Positions 35,201 through 49,296 of a DNA stretch of 62,000 nt are shown one piece after another. The DNA comes from Mesostigma viride. Taxonomy: Eukaryota > Streptophyta > Mesostigmatophyceae > Mesostigmatales > Mesostigmataceae. The DNA lies in NCBI GenBank assembly GCA_009746045.1, contig RPFO01000246.1:305001-367000 (forward strand), in the 5' to 3' direction. The notes beneath the pieces are model-generated. The model saw only the letters and a program-made list of their open reading frames with translations. It was not told the origin of the DNA and did not search any database. The position numbers and the translations under genes were made by a program. Position 1 is the first letter of the stretch. Every line of letters begins with the position of its first letter.

Positions 35201-38200
35201 CGAGGGATGCGTTGGGTATCCGCTGTCACGTGGTTTGTCTGCTCTTCACGGCCCGTGCCTGCAGCCTGGAGATCACTGACATGGGTTGGGGGGGCTCGGC
35301 CTCTGGTGCCGACGAGGGCAGCCTCGTCGCCACGTGGCGCCAGCTGGCGGACGCCCCGATCCCGCTCGTGTGGCACGTCGCAGTGGCATACAGGGACCAT
35401 GCAATGCTGGTGCATGGGGGGGACACGTCTGCACCGGGTGACAGGCCACAGCTGGAGCCCAGTGCCGCACTGCTGATGTACAACGCTACAAACGACACGT
35501 GGACAATGCTGCCCCATGCGCTCCAGGTGAGCCGGATGGCGGTGGCATGTGGTGGTGCTTAGGTAATTCCATACAGGTGATTCGGTGCATCCATGGGAGT
35601 GCTTCGGTAAATCCATGCTGCGGGTTGGACCCAAAGCTCCGGGTGTCCATGCAGCTGTTTTGGATGAAGCGATGTGCCAGAGACTTGCAGGTCTTCTGCT
35701 ATGAGGGTCACAAGGTAACGATGCACCCTTGCCATGTGCCGAGTGGCGAGGTCCTCAATGCGGAGGTAGTTTGTGGGCGTGGCGCGAGGGAGCAAAAGGA
35801 CCTGCATGATTTGCGCTATAAGAACCAGTGCTACTTCAATATCAACTACGGTCACTGTCATGAATCAGCCTTTAGCATGTACCTCACGGCATGGGCCGGA
35901 TTCTACGCCAGAATCATGCGCAGCGCGTGCTTATTTCCCTTGGGATGATGCGACCCATGGTTGTTCCCATGGAAGCATCCCCGGCCTGCTTGTCGCTCTT
36001 TCCAAGGGAGCGCCCGCGCATGGCCATCGTGGCGGATGGTCACTGAGCACAGCATCGCCTCAAGTGGCATGATCCCATCGCAACAGGTGCGCGATGAGAA
36101 CACGCCTTTCCTGGCTGCTCCATGCTGTGTGCCCTGATCGCTGCTCTCCCCACCCACACTCGCATCGGCGTGGGTTGTGGATGCCTGCCTGTGCCTGCCC
36201 TTGCCTGTGCCTGCCCTTGCCTGTGCTGCCCTGCAGGCTCGAAGCCGCCACTTTGGGCTTCTTTTCGGCAACCTGCTCTACGTGCACGGCGGTCTGCATG
36301 TCGCGGACGAGGGGGACAGCGAGGCGAGTGTTCATTCCACTTGTCATGTGATTTACCAGCCGCTAGTGGTATCCACCAGTATATGATCTACACCGCGACA
36401 CCGTTATGATTATGTGTTTATGATCTACACATGCCTGCAAAATTTGCTGTGATCTTGTCTCAACTGTATGCTGTGAAGCATGTCAACCTGTTGGAGGTGC
36501 CTGGCACGAGCACTGCAAGGAGTTGACGGAGGACAGCGTCCAGTTCCGGTACCCTAACGACGCGGCAGCACACCTGGGTATCCCTGTGTACTCTTTTCTG
36601 TGACCTTAGGTCCCAAGCCCGCTGCACTCGCTCAGTACCACGCGCCCCTTATAGTTATGATATACCCTTATGCTTATCCCTGACCACGCACCCCTTACAG
36701 TTGTGATATACCCTTATGCTTGTCCCTGACCACGCACCCCTTACAGTTGTGATATACCCTTATGCTTGTCCCTGACCACGCACCCCTTACAGTTGTGATA
36801 TACCCTTATGCTTGTCCCTGACCACGCACCCCTTACAGTTGTGATATACCCTTATGCTTGTCCCTGACCACGCACCCCTTACAGTTGTGATATACCCTTA
36901 TGCTTATCCCTGACCACGCACCCCTTACAGTTGTGATGTACCCTTATGCTTATCCCTGACCACGCGCCCCTTACAGTTGTGATATACCCTTATGCTTATC
37001 CCTGACCACGCACCCCTTACAGTTGTGATGTACCCTTATGCTTATCCCTGACCACGCGCCCCTTACAGTTGTGATGTACCCTTATGCTTATCCCTGACCA
37101 CGCACCCCTTACAGTTGTGATGTACCCTTATGCTTATCCCTGACCACGCGCCCCTTACAGTTGTGATATACCCTTATGCTTATCCCTGACCACGCGCCCC
37201 TTACAGTTGTGATGTACCCTTATGCTTATCCCTGACCACGCACCCCTTACAGTTGTGATATACCCTTATGCTTATCCCTGACCACGCACCCCTTACAGTT
37301 GTGATATACCCTTATGCTTATCCCTGACCACGCGCCCCTTACAGTTGTGATATACCCTTATGCTTATCCCTGACCACGCACCCCTTACAGTTGTGATGTA
37401 CCCTTATGCTTATCCCTGACCACGCGCCCCTTACAGTTGTGATGTACCCTTATGCTTATCCCTGACCACGCACCCCTTACAGTTGGGATACTTTGGATGT
37501 ACCCACTTCATCGCTCCCTACTTTGAGCCTACCCATGGACGCTGCCCACATTCCTGGGCGACCTACCCATGGACGCTGCCCACATTCCTGGGCGACCATC
37601 CCAGTGTGATCGTGCCAGGGGCTCCTGGGTAGAAGCAGGCCGCCTGCTCGCCGCTACTTGATTGCTCCCGCTGCGCTTCCCAGCCCTTTTTACTTCCTCC
37701 TGTCCAGCCCTCATGATGATCCGCGCTCTCCTTGCGCCACCTGTCCACATCCCCGGTCATGGATCTGCCAGGTGTACGACACGTCCCAGGGCGCGTGGTC
37801 TCCCCTGGGCAACGCGTCCTCTAGCCTGCAGCCCTCCAGCCTTGTGGACGCCACCGCGGTTGGGCTGGCAGACGGCATGCTCGGATGGGTGTTTGGGGGC
37901 GCGCATTTTCTGGGCAGCTCCCACCCGTCAGAGGACCCATCCACGCTGACATGGAGGTGAGGGCACACTGGACCGCTGGCTGGTAGGGCGGTCTTCTTTC
38001 GTGGCCCTGGTCTCACCGTCAGCTGGGCAGCGTGAATATTGCCGTGCAAGCACTGGTCGTCGCCACCGTCGCCACCGCTTATCGGCCCCCGGCACGACCA
38101 TGGGTGGCACACTGCTGCGGCCCCCTTGATTCAACATCTGATGTCCCCCCCCGCTGCTCTGTTTTCCGTCCTGCAGCCATGTGGCTGCCTTGCCGCCATG

Positions 38201-41200
38201 GCATATGGGTACATCCCATGCATGCCAGCTGGCCATCTATCTCGCATGCCAGCTGGGCATGTTTCTTATTTCGCTTGCCGCCCGCATTGCCCTCGGTCTC
38301 CCGCAGGCACGGCGGGGGAAGTCGGCAAGGCGGCCCGTGCCTCATGTGCGGGCCTCCCCCTGTGGTTTGGAGACTAACTAATACAGCTCACAAGGAAAGC
38401 AGCGACCATCACACGCACATATACACAGACACAGACACAAGCTCACACGCGCACATGTGCACACACACACACACACACACACACAAGCACATGTACACAC
38501 ACACACACGCACACATACACACACTCTTGGGGATAACTTCAAGCACCTCCGAGTCACATATGCTTGCGCTAGTAGTCTGGTGCATGGAAGTAAGCTATTT
38601 CACACTAGTGGGCAGAGGGGAGCGGGAACGGGCATGCTGTGTCTTTCTGTGCGCGTTGCTAACGGGTCGTCCCATGCTTCTGTGGGCACACGCTCTGGTG
38701 CCACCTGGCTGCATCTGGTGCGTCAGTTGGGACGCGGTGGACGCCACGTGGCGCGTTCTAGAGGGGGGCGTGCCGGCGCCACGCGTGAATGCCGCGCTCG
38801 TGTCGGCGGGTGACAGGTGCGTGCTGTCTTGACCCCGTCTTGTTTCCCACCCTGCCCTGATGCTGGCTAGGGTTGTTACTGGCTCTGCCCTACAGTATAT
38901 AGTTACAGCTACAGTATATAGTCACTGTACGGGTGGCAGGGCCCGTGGGATTCGAGATGGTGCTTGTCGGTGGTGTCGGTGATGACGGCGTGTTGGTGAG
39001 GATGCCTGTTGATGATTCTTGGCTCGCCATGTCGACTACGGACAAGGCGTGGCATATGCGTCCGTTCGTACCGTGGCTGTGCACCTTGTCAGCGTGCTGC
39101 ATGGTGTATGCCCGGGCACGCGCAAGGGTGTGCGAATGTGGATGTCGGCGTGCCAACGGGTCAACCCTATCCGCCGCTCCCCCTGCACGACGGCGCCAGT
39201 GTTTCTGGTGCCAGCTCGCTCGTCTCCTGTCCGCCCTTGGTGGGCGCGACCTGGCGCATCATCCCTTCTCATTATTTCTCACCCTATCTCACCCTTTCTC
39301 ACCCCCCCTGTCTAACCCCCCAGATCCCTCAACCCACCGCTCCCCCCCCCTTGTGAACAACCTTCCTTGCCACCCTTGTGCTTATCCACCATGCTGCGGC
39401 CAGACGGTTGTCGCCTCTTGCTGTCCCCTGTCACGCGCAGCGCCTACCTCTACGGCGGCCTGTCGATATCCGTAGGGGCTGTGGAGTCCTGCCCCCACGT
39501 GCGCCAACAGCGCTTTGACTTTGGCGACATGTGGCGCTTCCGGGCTAACCGCTGGTCGCGGGTACGTGCTCGCTCACCCAAGGGACCATTGTAGGAATAC
39601 GCTGCTCTGTCCTATGGCAATGGACAAGAGCTGCTTCTAGCAGCTGGGCAAACGCACGTCTGGGGTGTGTTTGGCGGGATGTGGCAAGGCCTTGCTTGGC
39701 TCGATGCATACGGCACCAATTGGTGCATACATGGTGGGTTTGAAACAAGGGGGAGCTGACATTGCGACGTCACACACGAGGGGGAGCTGACAATGCCATG
39801 CCACATCTCCCGTAGGATAGGCGCGTGCATGGCTCGCCGTTTGGGAATCGGTACAGCGGCCATACCCAGGGGGTCTTGTTGCCGGCTGGAGTCCTGTTAT
39901 ACCCCTTTCTCAATGGGTACGTTGCAACGGTACTGCCTGGGAATCGTAAGGCCTTGCCACACGGGCTACTATCTTGTGTATGCCTGCCATATCTAAGGCA
40001 TTCTGCTCCATGGGCATGAGGGCCACCATGTCATGCTCGCCTGCCCTATCTAGAGAGCTGCGCATCCTGAAGTCCCTGCAACGTTGGCTTGTGTGCCAAG
40101 GTAAGCCGCTAGCCCGTGAAGGCAGTGGGAGCATCTCATAATAAAAGAGTGAGCCGAATAGATACCGGGAGCAAGCCCGTCTACCGAAGAAATGTACCAT
40201 AGATATAGAAGTATATTTCTGAAATGTATATTCTTCTATAAGTATACCACTAATTCACGGAGCAAGCATGCTGCCTGAGTAGGTGCAAGAATCACGATGA
40301 GCGCAAGAATGAATACTAGGAGAATGACAATGAGCGCAAGAATGAGTACTAGGAGAATGACAATGAGCGCAAGAATGAGTACTAGGAGAATGACAATGAG
40401 CGCAAGAAGGAATACTAGGAGAATGACAATGAGCGCAAGAATGAGTACTAGGAGAATGACAATGAGCGCAAGAATGAGTACTAGGAGAATGACAATGAGC
40501 GCAAGAATGAGTACTAGGAGAATGACAATGAGCACAAGAATGAGTACTAGGAGAATGACAATGAGCGCAAGAATGAATACTAGGAGAATGACAATGAGCG
40601 CAAGAATGAGTACTAGGAGAATGACAATGAGCGCAAGAATGAGTACTAGGAGAATGACAATGAGCGCAAGAATGAGTACTAGGAGAATGACAATGAGCAC
40701 AAGAATGAGTACTAGGAGAATGACAATGAGCGCAAGAATGAGTACTAGGAGAATGACAATGAGCACAAGAATGAGTACTAGGAGAATGACAATGAGCGCA
40801 AGAAGGAATACTAGGAGAATGACAATGAGCGCAAGAATGAGTACTAGGAGAATGACAATGAGCGCAAGAATGAGTACTAGGAGAATGACAATGAGCGCAA
40901 GAAGGAATACTAGGAGAATGACAATGAGCGCAAGAATGAGTACTAGGAGAATCACAATGAGCGCAAGAATGAGTACTAGGAGAATGACAATGAGCGCAAG
41001 AATGAGTACTAGGAGAATGACAATGAGCGCAAGAATGAGTACTAGGAGAATGACAATGAGCGCAAGAATGAGTACTAGGAGAATGACAATGAGCACAAGA
41101 ATGAGTACTAGGAGAATGACAATGAGCGCAAGAATGAGTACTAGGAGAATGACAATGAGCACAAGAATGAGTACTAGGAGAATGACAATGAGCGCAAGAA

Positions 41201-44200
41201 TGAGTACTAGGAGAATCACAATGAGCGCAAGAATGAGTACTAGGAGAATGACAATGAGCGCAAGAATGAGTACTAGGAGAATGACAATGAGCACAAGAAT
41301 GAGTACTAGGAGAATGACAATGAGCGCAAGAATGAGTACTAGGAGAATCACAATGAGCGCAAGAATGAGTACTAGGAGAATGACAATGAGCGCAAGAATG
41401 AGTACTAGGAGAATGACAATGAGCACAAGAAGGAATACTAGGAGAATGAAAATGAGCACAAGAATGAATACTAGGAGAATGAAAATGAGCGCAAGAATGA
41501 GTACTAGGAGAATGACAATGAGCGCAAGAATGAGTACTAGGAGAATGACAATGAGCACAAGAAGGAATACTAGGAGAATGAAAATGAGCACAAGAATGAA
41601 TACTAGGAGAATGAAAATGAGCGCAAGAATGAGTACTAGGAGAATGACAATGAGCGCAAGAATGAGTACTAGGAGAATGACAATGAGTACAAGAATCACC
41701 AGGCTTGCCTCTCTTCTTTTTTTCCCTGTCTCTCTGTACCGTGTGTTTGCCTGTCGCAACCTCGAGAGCTTGCTCTTGTCATGTGGCGTGGTCATGCCTT
41801 TGTCATCCATACCGCACGGCCCCTGGCACATGCTCCTGACACCTCGCCCATCCCCACTCGTCCTCTCCACACCCTGGTCACTCTGTCCCTGTCCCAGATA
41901 ATCAACGTGAACGGGAGCGCTAACCCTGGCCGCCGCTACGGCCACGCGATGGAGGCCATATTGGACCCGCCCGCGTGGCTGCTGTCCTCCGCCACCAACA
42001 GCTCCGCGCGGCCCCACGCGCTGCTGGTCCTGTCCGGTGGCCGCTCGCTGCAACCAGGCATGGGGCAGTGTGTGTCCGCCTACAGCACAGATGTGTGGGT
42101 GTACGAGGTGGGGGACGCGGGCGAGCCCTCTCCCTGCATCGGCAACAACAGCAGTGGCGGGGATGCCACCAGCACAGATGCTCCCCCGCCCCCCAGTCTG
42201 GACGGCGGCGCTTCTGTCGGTGGCACGAGGACGGAGGTGGGCAGGTGGCACCAGCTGGCGATTCACGGGGATTGCCCTGCAGGGCGCGAGGGCCACTCAC
42301 TCACCCTCCTGTACAGCGGCGAAGTTGGGGCTTTGCCGGGGGGGCCCTTGTACCCGCGGGTTGTGCTGTTTGGTGGCCAACGGGACAGTGACAGTGGTGA
42401 CAACGTGATCTATTTCAATGACGTCTGGGAGCTCAACCTGGGCGCTGCCACCTGGCGCCTTGTCAGGGCCCCCCCGGGCACGTCGCCGGTGCCCGCCGCG
42501 CGCAGCTTCCACGTGTGCGCGGGCAGCCAGTCGCTACTCTTCTGCTACGGCGGCCAGGCAGCCCAGGGTGTCACGCTGGGTGGTACGTTTGCCCGGCCAT
42601 GGCATATAAGCTTCACCAAGGCGTCCTGTAAGGCAGGTGGCTTCCATGCGTTATCCGTACCGTAGTGCCAACTGCATCATTTGTGTGTCGGCCCACCCAT
42701 GCCCCGTCGGGAGCCCTCGCCTTGCGCGCGAGACGCCACGAGGGTCTGTACGGGTCTATGCACTAACTACTAGCATTGCGGAATGCACTGTGTGTGTCAC
42801 TGTGCCTGCGCGTCCCTGTGTGTGCATACCCCCCTTCCACCAGATGTCTGGAGGATGGACATCTCCACAGGCCGGTGGAGCCGTCTGATGAATGGCATCG
42901 TTGCCGCGGCTGGACAGTGGCCTGGCGCCCGCATGGCCGCGTCCTTAGCCCCCATCCCTCCCCCACCTCCATTTCACCCTGCCACCTCGAACCCGCCACC
43001 GCCGGTCCCCCCTCAGCCCACGGGCTTCCTCCTCTTTGGTGGCCACCGTAGCTGGGGCGGGCGCGGCTTATCGGATCTCTGGCTTCTGTCGCCGATGTGT
43101 GATGAGGGCGAGACGGGCCGCCTGTGGTCGATGGTATGGCCCACGCACCCTGACAACATCACGGTACCCCTGGATTATCAGGAGGATGCCCTGGGGGGCG
43201 TGCACATCTCATCCCTGGCCCCAGAGGGTGTGTTCCTGCACCACTCCGCCGTCGTCTCGTCCGGGTCGGAGAGACAGCTGGTCATCATGGGCGGGCTGAT
43301 TCAGCCCGAGGACGGCCCATATGTCGACAGCTTCAACTACGGCACGTGGTCGTTTGACTTCTCGGACTGCGGCTTTTCGCACAACGATTCGTGCGGCGGG
43401 GAGTCCCCCTGCTTGCGTCCGGGGGAGACACGGGACATCAGCGTGGACGTGGTGGAGGCAGACGAGGATGCGGCCGATGGATTCGTGAGTGGGCGCGCGG
43501 CGTGGGCCGGTGTCTGGTGCTCATGGATGTGCTAGTGGGCACAGCTGTGCCACTGGGTGGGTTGTGAGTGGCGCACTTGAGCCAATGGGTGGGTTGTGGG
43601 TGGGCGCGGGGCGTAGACCAGGTTGCGGGTGCCAGCGGATTCGTGAGGCCAGGGTAGGGTGCCTTGCTGCGGGCACCTGCCTGGGGGACAAAGGAGAGGG
43701 GTTACTGTCCGTGTCCCCTGTCGCACCATTTTCCCCGTCTTTCCCCCCCCACCGGTCTCACACGCCTTCCCTCCGGTCTACCCTATCGACCCCCTCTCCG
43801 CCTCTACCCCCTTGATCCCTTCTTCTACCCCGCCCCCCCTTGTGTGACGTGTGCCAGCGCGTGGCGGCCCTCTTTGTGGACGACGCCAACGGTAACACGG
43901 TGGCGGAGGTCAGCACGGACGAGGTTCTGGTGACGGCCGGCGGCGTGCAGGAGCGGCAGCCGGTCCACCGGGCGCGCGTGGCCTTGCGCCGCGTGGGCGT
44001 GCCCGCACTCGGCCGCCGCTCCGTGATTGTGCGGGGCTCCGTGGACGCGGCTCCTCTCGACGCCGCCGTGGTGGACCTGGACGTGTCCCTGGCGGATGAT
44101 GGTAATGAGGATGATGAGGTTGAGGACGATGGTGAGAGCGGTGACAGAGGCGGCAGTGGACAGCACGGGGACAGCCGCAACATCTCCTTGGTCCTGTACA

Positions 44201-47200
44201 CGCCGCGCCGCCGTGTCCTGCGCGTGGTGGTGTACTACCGCGGCCGCAGCGCCCCCATGCCGGGCGTGCGTGTGGTCGTGGAAGGGATCACCGACGAGCT
44301 GTCGATCGTCTCCGGGACGGTCGCGGTGCAGCCTGCCGCATGGACCAACGGCGCGGGCGAGGCGCTGTTCTCTGTGTTTCCCAATGCGGGCGTGCGCGTG
44401 GGGTACATTTTGCACTTTGCAGCCGCGAGGGCGCCAGCCGAAGGGGAGGCGTCGGCGATTCGGACCAACGTGTTTGTGCTGGACACGGAGGTGCGTGGGG
44501 CGGTCACCGTTTGGTCCACACAGGGGGGCGGAAAGGAGGGGCTTCAAGGTCCACACAGGGGGGCGGAAAGGAGGGGCTTCAAGGGCGGTGCGGGGCGAAC
44601 AGGGCGGTATAGGCAGGACGTTTTTTAGTTTTTGGAGACAGAAGGGGGGTTCACGAGCGGGGTATGTGGCACCGATTGGTGGGACCGCTGTCATTTCCGG
44701 GGTCCACCAAACGATGTCTTGGCATCGTGGCAGGCAAGCTGGTAGCGCAGCATCAGGTTAACACCATGCCATCCCGATTCCGCATGAGGTTAGCACCGTG
44801 CCTGCGTGGCAGCGCCTAGCCTTTGCCCAGCCCTGCATGGAGCTGCTTCAGGCCTTGTTACCCTTCCCCCCTTGTCACTCCCTACATTCTTGCTTCCTTT
44901 ATTTAGATCGCTTGCTTTATTCTCCTTGACATCTAGGTTCGCACCGTTTTGCTGCACCTGCCCTTATCCTGAATCCTTTTTTAAATTCCAAATCTCCGCG
45001 CTCCGTTGCTGGCATCTGCCCCTTACTTCCTCACCTCCCCCCCCCCCCCCTCCCCCCCCCCAGGCGGCCACGGAGATTGAGCAGGTGATGGACGTGGCCA
45101 AGCCCACGCAGGGGGGGGGCAGCACGCAGTCGGACGTGTTTGTGAGCGTGAACCTGCTCTACTTTGAGGCGGGGCCGCCCTTCCACTGGCCGTCCCTATT
45201 TGCATGGCTTCGCGGCATGTCCGCCAAGGGCGAGCATATATCCCACATGAGCGCCCCTTTCATGACCAACGACGCGCTGGACACTCCCTTTGTGATCGCC
45301 ACGGAGCGCAGCACGCTGCTGCAGGGGGTGCCCCCGGGGGAGTACATGGTGGCCATCTGGGAGGGCAACCCTGCTGGGCTCCCCCGCACGCTCATCCGCG
45401 TCTCGGACGAGAAGATAGTCACGGTGGCGCCAGCTGGTGGTGGCGGCGTGCAGCACGCCGTGGGCGCTGTCGTCAACTTCTACCTGCCCATGATGCTCGT
45501 GCGCGTGCAGCTGCGCTACCCCCTCGAACGGCAGGGGGGGGCCCTGGGCACGGAGGGGGGGTACCCGATCGGGGGCGCGACTGCGCTCTTCTTCGCTTCC
45601 AGGGAGGACCCAGACACGTCGCAGGGTGAGGCGCGGGGCGGATGCTAGTTGTCGGTTGCTTGCAGCCGCTGCTGAGTATGATGGCGAGAGCAGTTCTTGT
45701 GGAGGACATGATAGGAGTGGCTTTATGATTGGGTGAAACGAAGGAAGGCCACCTCTCTGGGCGCGGGTAGAGCGGGAATGGGTAGAACAGGTACAACCAT
45801 TGCAGGCTTGCTGTTGGCATTCTTTTCTATCCTAGCTGTGCGGACCGTTGTAGTTGGGGTAATCCTTGTGGAGGGGATTCGGAATTCCGGATTTCTAAGC
45901 AGAAGTTCAAAGCAGTTGGTCAGTGGGTTAGATAGCTGGTTGGTTAGCTGGTTGGTTGGCTGCTTGGTTTGCTGGTTGGTTTGCTAGTTGGTTAGCTGGT
46001 TGGTTGGCTGGTTGGTTAGCTGGTTGGTTAGCTGGTTGGTTAGCTGGTTGGTTAGCTGGTTGGTTAGCTGGTTGGTTAGCTGGTTGGTTAGCTGGTTGGT
46101 TAGCTGGTTGGTTAGCTGGTTGGTTAGCTGGTTGGTTAGCTGGTTGGTTAGCTGGTTGGTTAGCTGGTTGTTAGCTGGTTGGTTAGCTGGTTGGTTAGCT
46201 GGTTGGTTAGCTGGTTGGTTAGCTGGTTGGTTAGCTGGTTGGTTAGCTGGTTGGTTAGCTGGTTGTTAGCTGGTTGTTTAGCTGGTTGGTTAGCTGGTTG
46301 GTTAGCTGGTTGGTTAGCTGGTTGGTTAGCTGGTTGGTTAGCTGGTTGGTTAGCTGGTTGGTTAGCTGGTTGTTAGCTGGTTGGTTAGCTGGTTGGTTTG
46401 CTGGTTGGTTAGCTGGTTGGTTGGCTGGTTGGTTAGCTGGTTGGTTAGCTGGTTGGTTAGTTGGTTGGTTAGCTGGTTGGTTAGCTGGTTGGTTAGCTGG
46501 TTGGTTAGCTGGTTGGTTAGCTGGTTGGTTAGCTGGTTGGTTAGCTGGTTGGTTAGCTGGTTGGTTAGTTGGTTGGTTAGCTGGTTGGTTAGCTGGTTGG
46601 TTAGCTGGTTGGTTAGCTGGTTGGTTAGCTGGTTGTTAGCTGGTTGGTTAGCTGGTTGGTTAGCTGGTTGGTTAGCTGGTTGGTTAGCTGGTTGGTTTGC
46701 TGGTTGGTTAGCTGGTTGGTTAGCTGGTTGGTTAGTTGGTTGGTTAGCTGGTTGGTTAGCTGGTTGGTTAGCTGGTTGGTTAGCTGGTTGTTAGCTGGTT
46801 GGTTAGCTGGTTGGTTAGCTGGTTGGTTAGCTGGTTGGTTAGCTGGTTGGTTTGCTGGTTGGTTAGCTGGTTGGTTAGCTGGTTGGTTAGTTGGTTGGTT
46901 AGCTGGTTGGTTTGCTGGTTGGTTAGCTGGTTGGTTGGCTGGTTGGTTAGCTGGTTGGTTGCTTGGTTGGTTAGCTGGTTGTTAGCTGGTTGGTTAGCTG
47001 GTTGGTTAGCTGGTTGGTTAGCTGGTTGGTTAGCTGGTTGGTTAGCTGGTTGGTTAGCTGGTTGGTTAGCTGGTTGGTTAGCTGGTTGGTTAGCTGGTTG
47101 GTTAGCTGGTTGGTTAGCTGGTTGGTTAGCTGGTTGGTTAGCTGGTTGGTTAGCTGGTTGGTTAGCTGGTTGGTTAGCTGGTTGGTTAGCTGGTTGGTTA

Positions 47201-49254
47201 GCTGGTTGGTTAGCTGGTTGGTTAGCTGGTTGGTTAGCTGGTTGGTTAGCTGGTTGGTTAGCTGGTTGGTTAGCTGGTTGGTTAGCTGGTTGGTTAGCTG
47301 GTTGGTTAGCTGGTTGGTTAGCTGGTTGGTTAGCTGGTTGGTTAGTTGGTTGGTTAGCTGGTTGGTTAGCTGGTTGGTTGGTTGGTTGGTTAGCTGGTTG
47401 GTTAGTTGGTTGGTTAGCTGGTTGGTTGCTTGGTTGGTTAGCTGGTTGGTTAGCTGGTTGGTTAGCTGGTTGGTTAGCTGGTTGGTTAGCTGGTTGGTTA
47501 GCTGGTTGGTTAGCTGGTTGGTTAGCTGGTTGGTTAGCTGGTTGGTTAGCTGGTTGGTTAGCTGGTTGGTTAGCTGGTTGGTTAGCTGGTTGGTTAGCTG
47601 GTTGGTTAGCTGGTTGGTTAGCTGGTTGGTTAGTTGGTTGGTTAGCTGGTTGGTTAGCTGGTTGGTTGGTTGGTTGGTTAGCTGGTTGGTTAGCTGGTTG
47701 GTTAGCTGGTTGGTTGCTTGGTTGGTTGCTTGGTTGGTTAGCTGGTTGTTAGCTGGTTGGTTAGTTGGTTGGTTAGCTGGTTGGTTAGCTGGTTGGTTAG
47801 CTGGTTGGTTGCTTGGTTGGTTAGCTGGTTGGTTAGCTGGTTGGTTAGCTGGTTGGTTAGCTGGTTGGTTAGCTGGTTGGTTAGCTGGTTGGTTAGCTGG
47901 TTGGTTAGCTGGTTGGTTAGCTGGTTGGTTAGCTGGTTGGTTAGCTGGTTGGTTAGCTTGGTTGGTTGCTTGGTTGGTTAGCTGGTTGGTTGCTTGGTTG
48001 GTTAGCTGGTTGGTTAGTTGGTTGGTTGCTTGGTTGGTTGGTTGGTTGGTTAGCTGGTTGGGCCGTGGTTAGGGAACCGGGGGGGGGGGGGGGGGGAGGC
48101 AAGGTCCGGTTGAATGGCCCGCCGATCAGACAGTGGCAGTCATGTAGGAATTCTTGGTGGGTGGGGTTGACTGGGCTGTGTTATGTGGCGCCCTGCCTTG
48201 GTGCTGCTGGTTGGGACTGCCGGAGCGGCTAATTGGTTCAGCCGGCAGGTGCGGGCAGCATGCCTGCGAGTGCTGACCCCAGGGCATGCCTGGATGCATG
48301 GTGCCCCATGGGGAACTCACGGGCGTCCGACCTGTCTAGCCACATCCATGGTCTATGTCTAAACGCATCCTGTTACGCCCCATCTCTTTCATTTTCCGTC
48401 AAAATTTTAGCGTGATCAATGCATTTTACTCATTGGCAACGGCTCGATGCATCCGACTCATCTTGTAGGGCTTGGCGCATCGTATGCACCACTTCCTGTT
48501 CAAAGCATTTTACTCTCTCCTTTGCCCCATACCCCGCTGGGTGGTTGCATGCGCTGGGGGCCACAACCGCAGGCACGCTGGTGCCGCTATTGCGTGGGGT
48601 GGACGAGGGCTACCTCACCTCCACTACGGGCTACGTCAGCCTCTACGTGTTCACCTCCCTGTACCTGCGCGTCAACTTCTCAGGGGGGGAAGCCCATCAC
48701 ATCGCTTTGGGGTACGCCAAAGGGGGGGGTAAAGGGGGTGGGGCGCTGGGGGGGTAGGGATGGGGGATTCAATAAGTTTAACAGTTGACGAGTTAAGTCG
48801 AGGACAAGTTGTTTGGGGCATGCGGCCAATAGGGGGTGATGCAAATAGGACGTGTGCCCACATAGAGAGAACTTGTAGCCTCTACCACAATGCCGAAACA
48901 GAGAGAACTTGCAGCCTCTACCACAATGCTGAAACAGAGAGAACTTGCACCACAACGCGGTGGCTGTGTTCAGTGATCAGGCATACCGAGCGAGTTACGG
49001 CCACCTGCCCAGTGGGGCCCGCCCTCGCCCTACACTAGCCTTCACCATCGCTATAGACCTGGCCTCATGCGCGCAACGAAGTATCCCTGGCATCCCCCCC
49101 CTCTTTTCTGGCCGGCCCCTGATGGCCACCTATTTCTCTAGTAGACGCCACGTGCACTAGAGTGACGGCAACGTATCCCTCCCTTTCTTTAGCCCACACA
49201 CACAAACACACACACAAACACACACACACACACATACACACACAAACACACACA

Positions 49255-49296
<42 letters not shown>

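Noticed and set aside
35640-35948. Longer coding reading around the microexon
   Set aside because: Composition outside the 24-nt microexon is not conserved with kelch spacing, and only the microexon has matched splice phases.
40297-42296. Long frames rich in MSARMSTRR (plus) and [11 protein letters not shown] (minus)
   Set aside because: In-frame reading of the 33-bp minisatellite in intron 11. The hydrophobic reading only mimics membrane helices.
45915-48062. Interstitial telomere repeat
   Set aside because: TTAGCTGGTTGG contains TTAG but is not TTAGGG, TTTAGGG or TTTTAGGG.
45956-48232. Hydrophobic LAGW/LVSW frames that look like membrane proteins
   Set aside because: In-frame reading of the 12-bp TTAGCTGGTTGG array.
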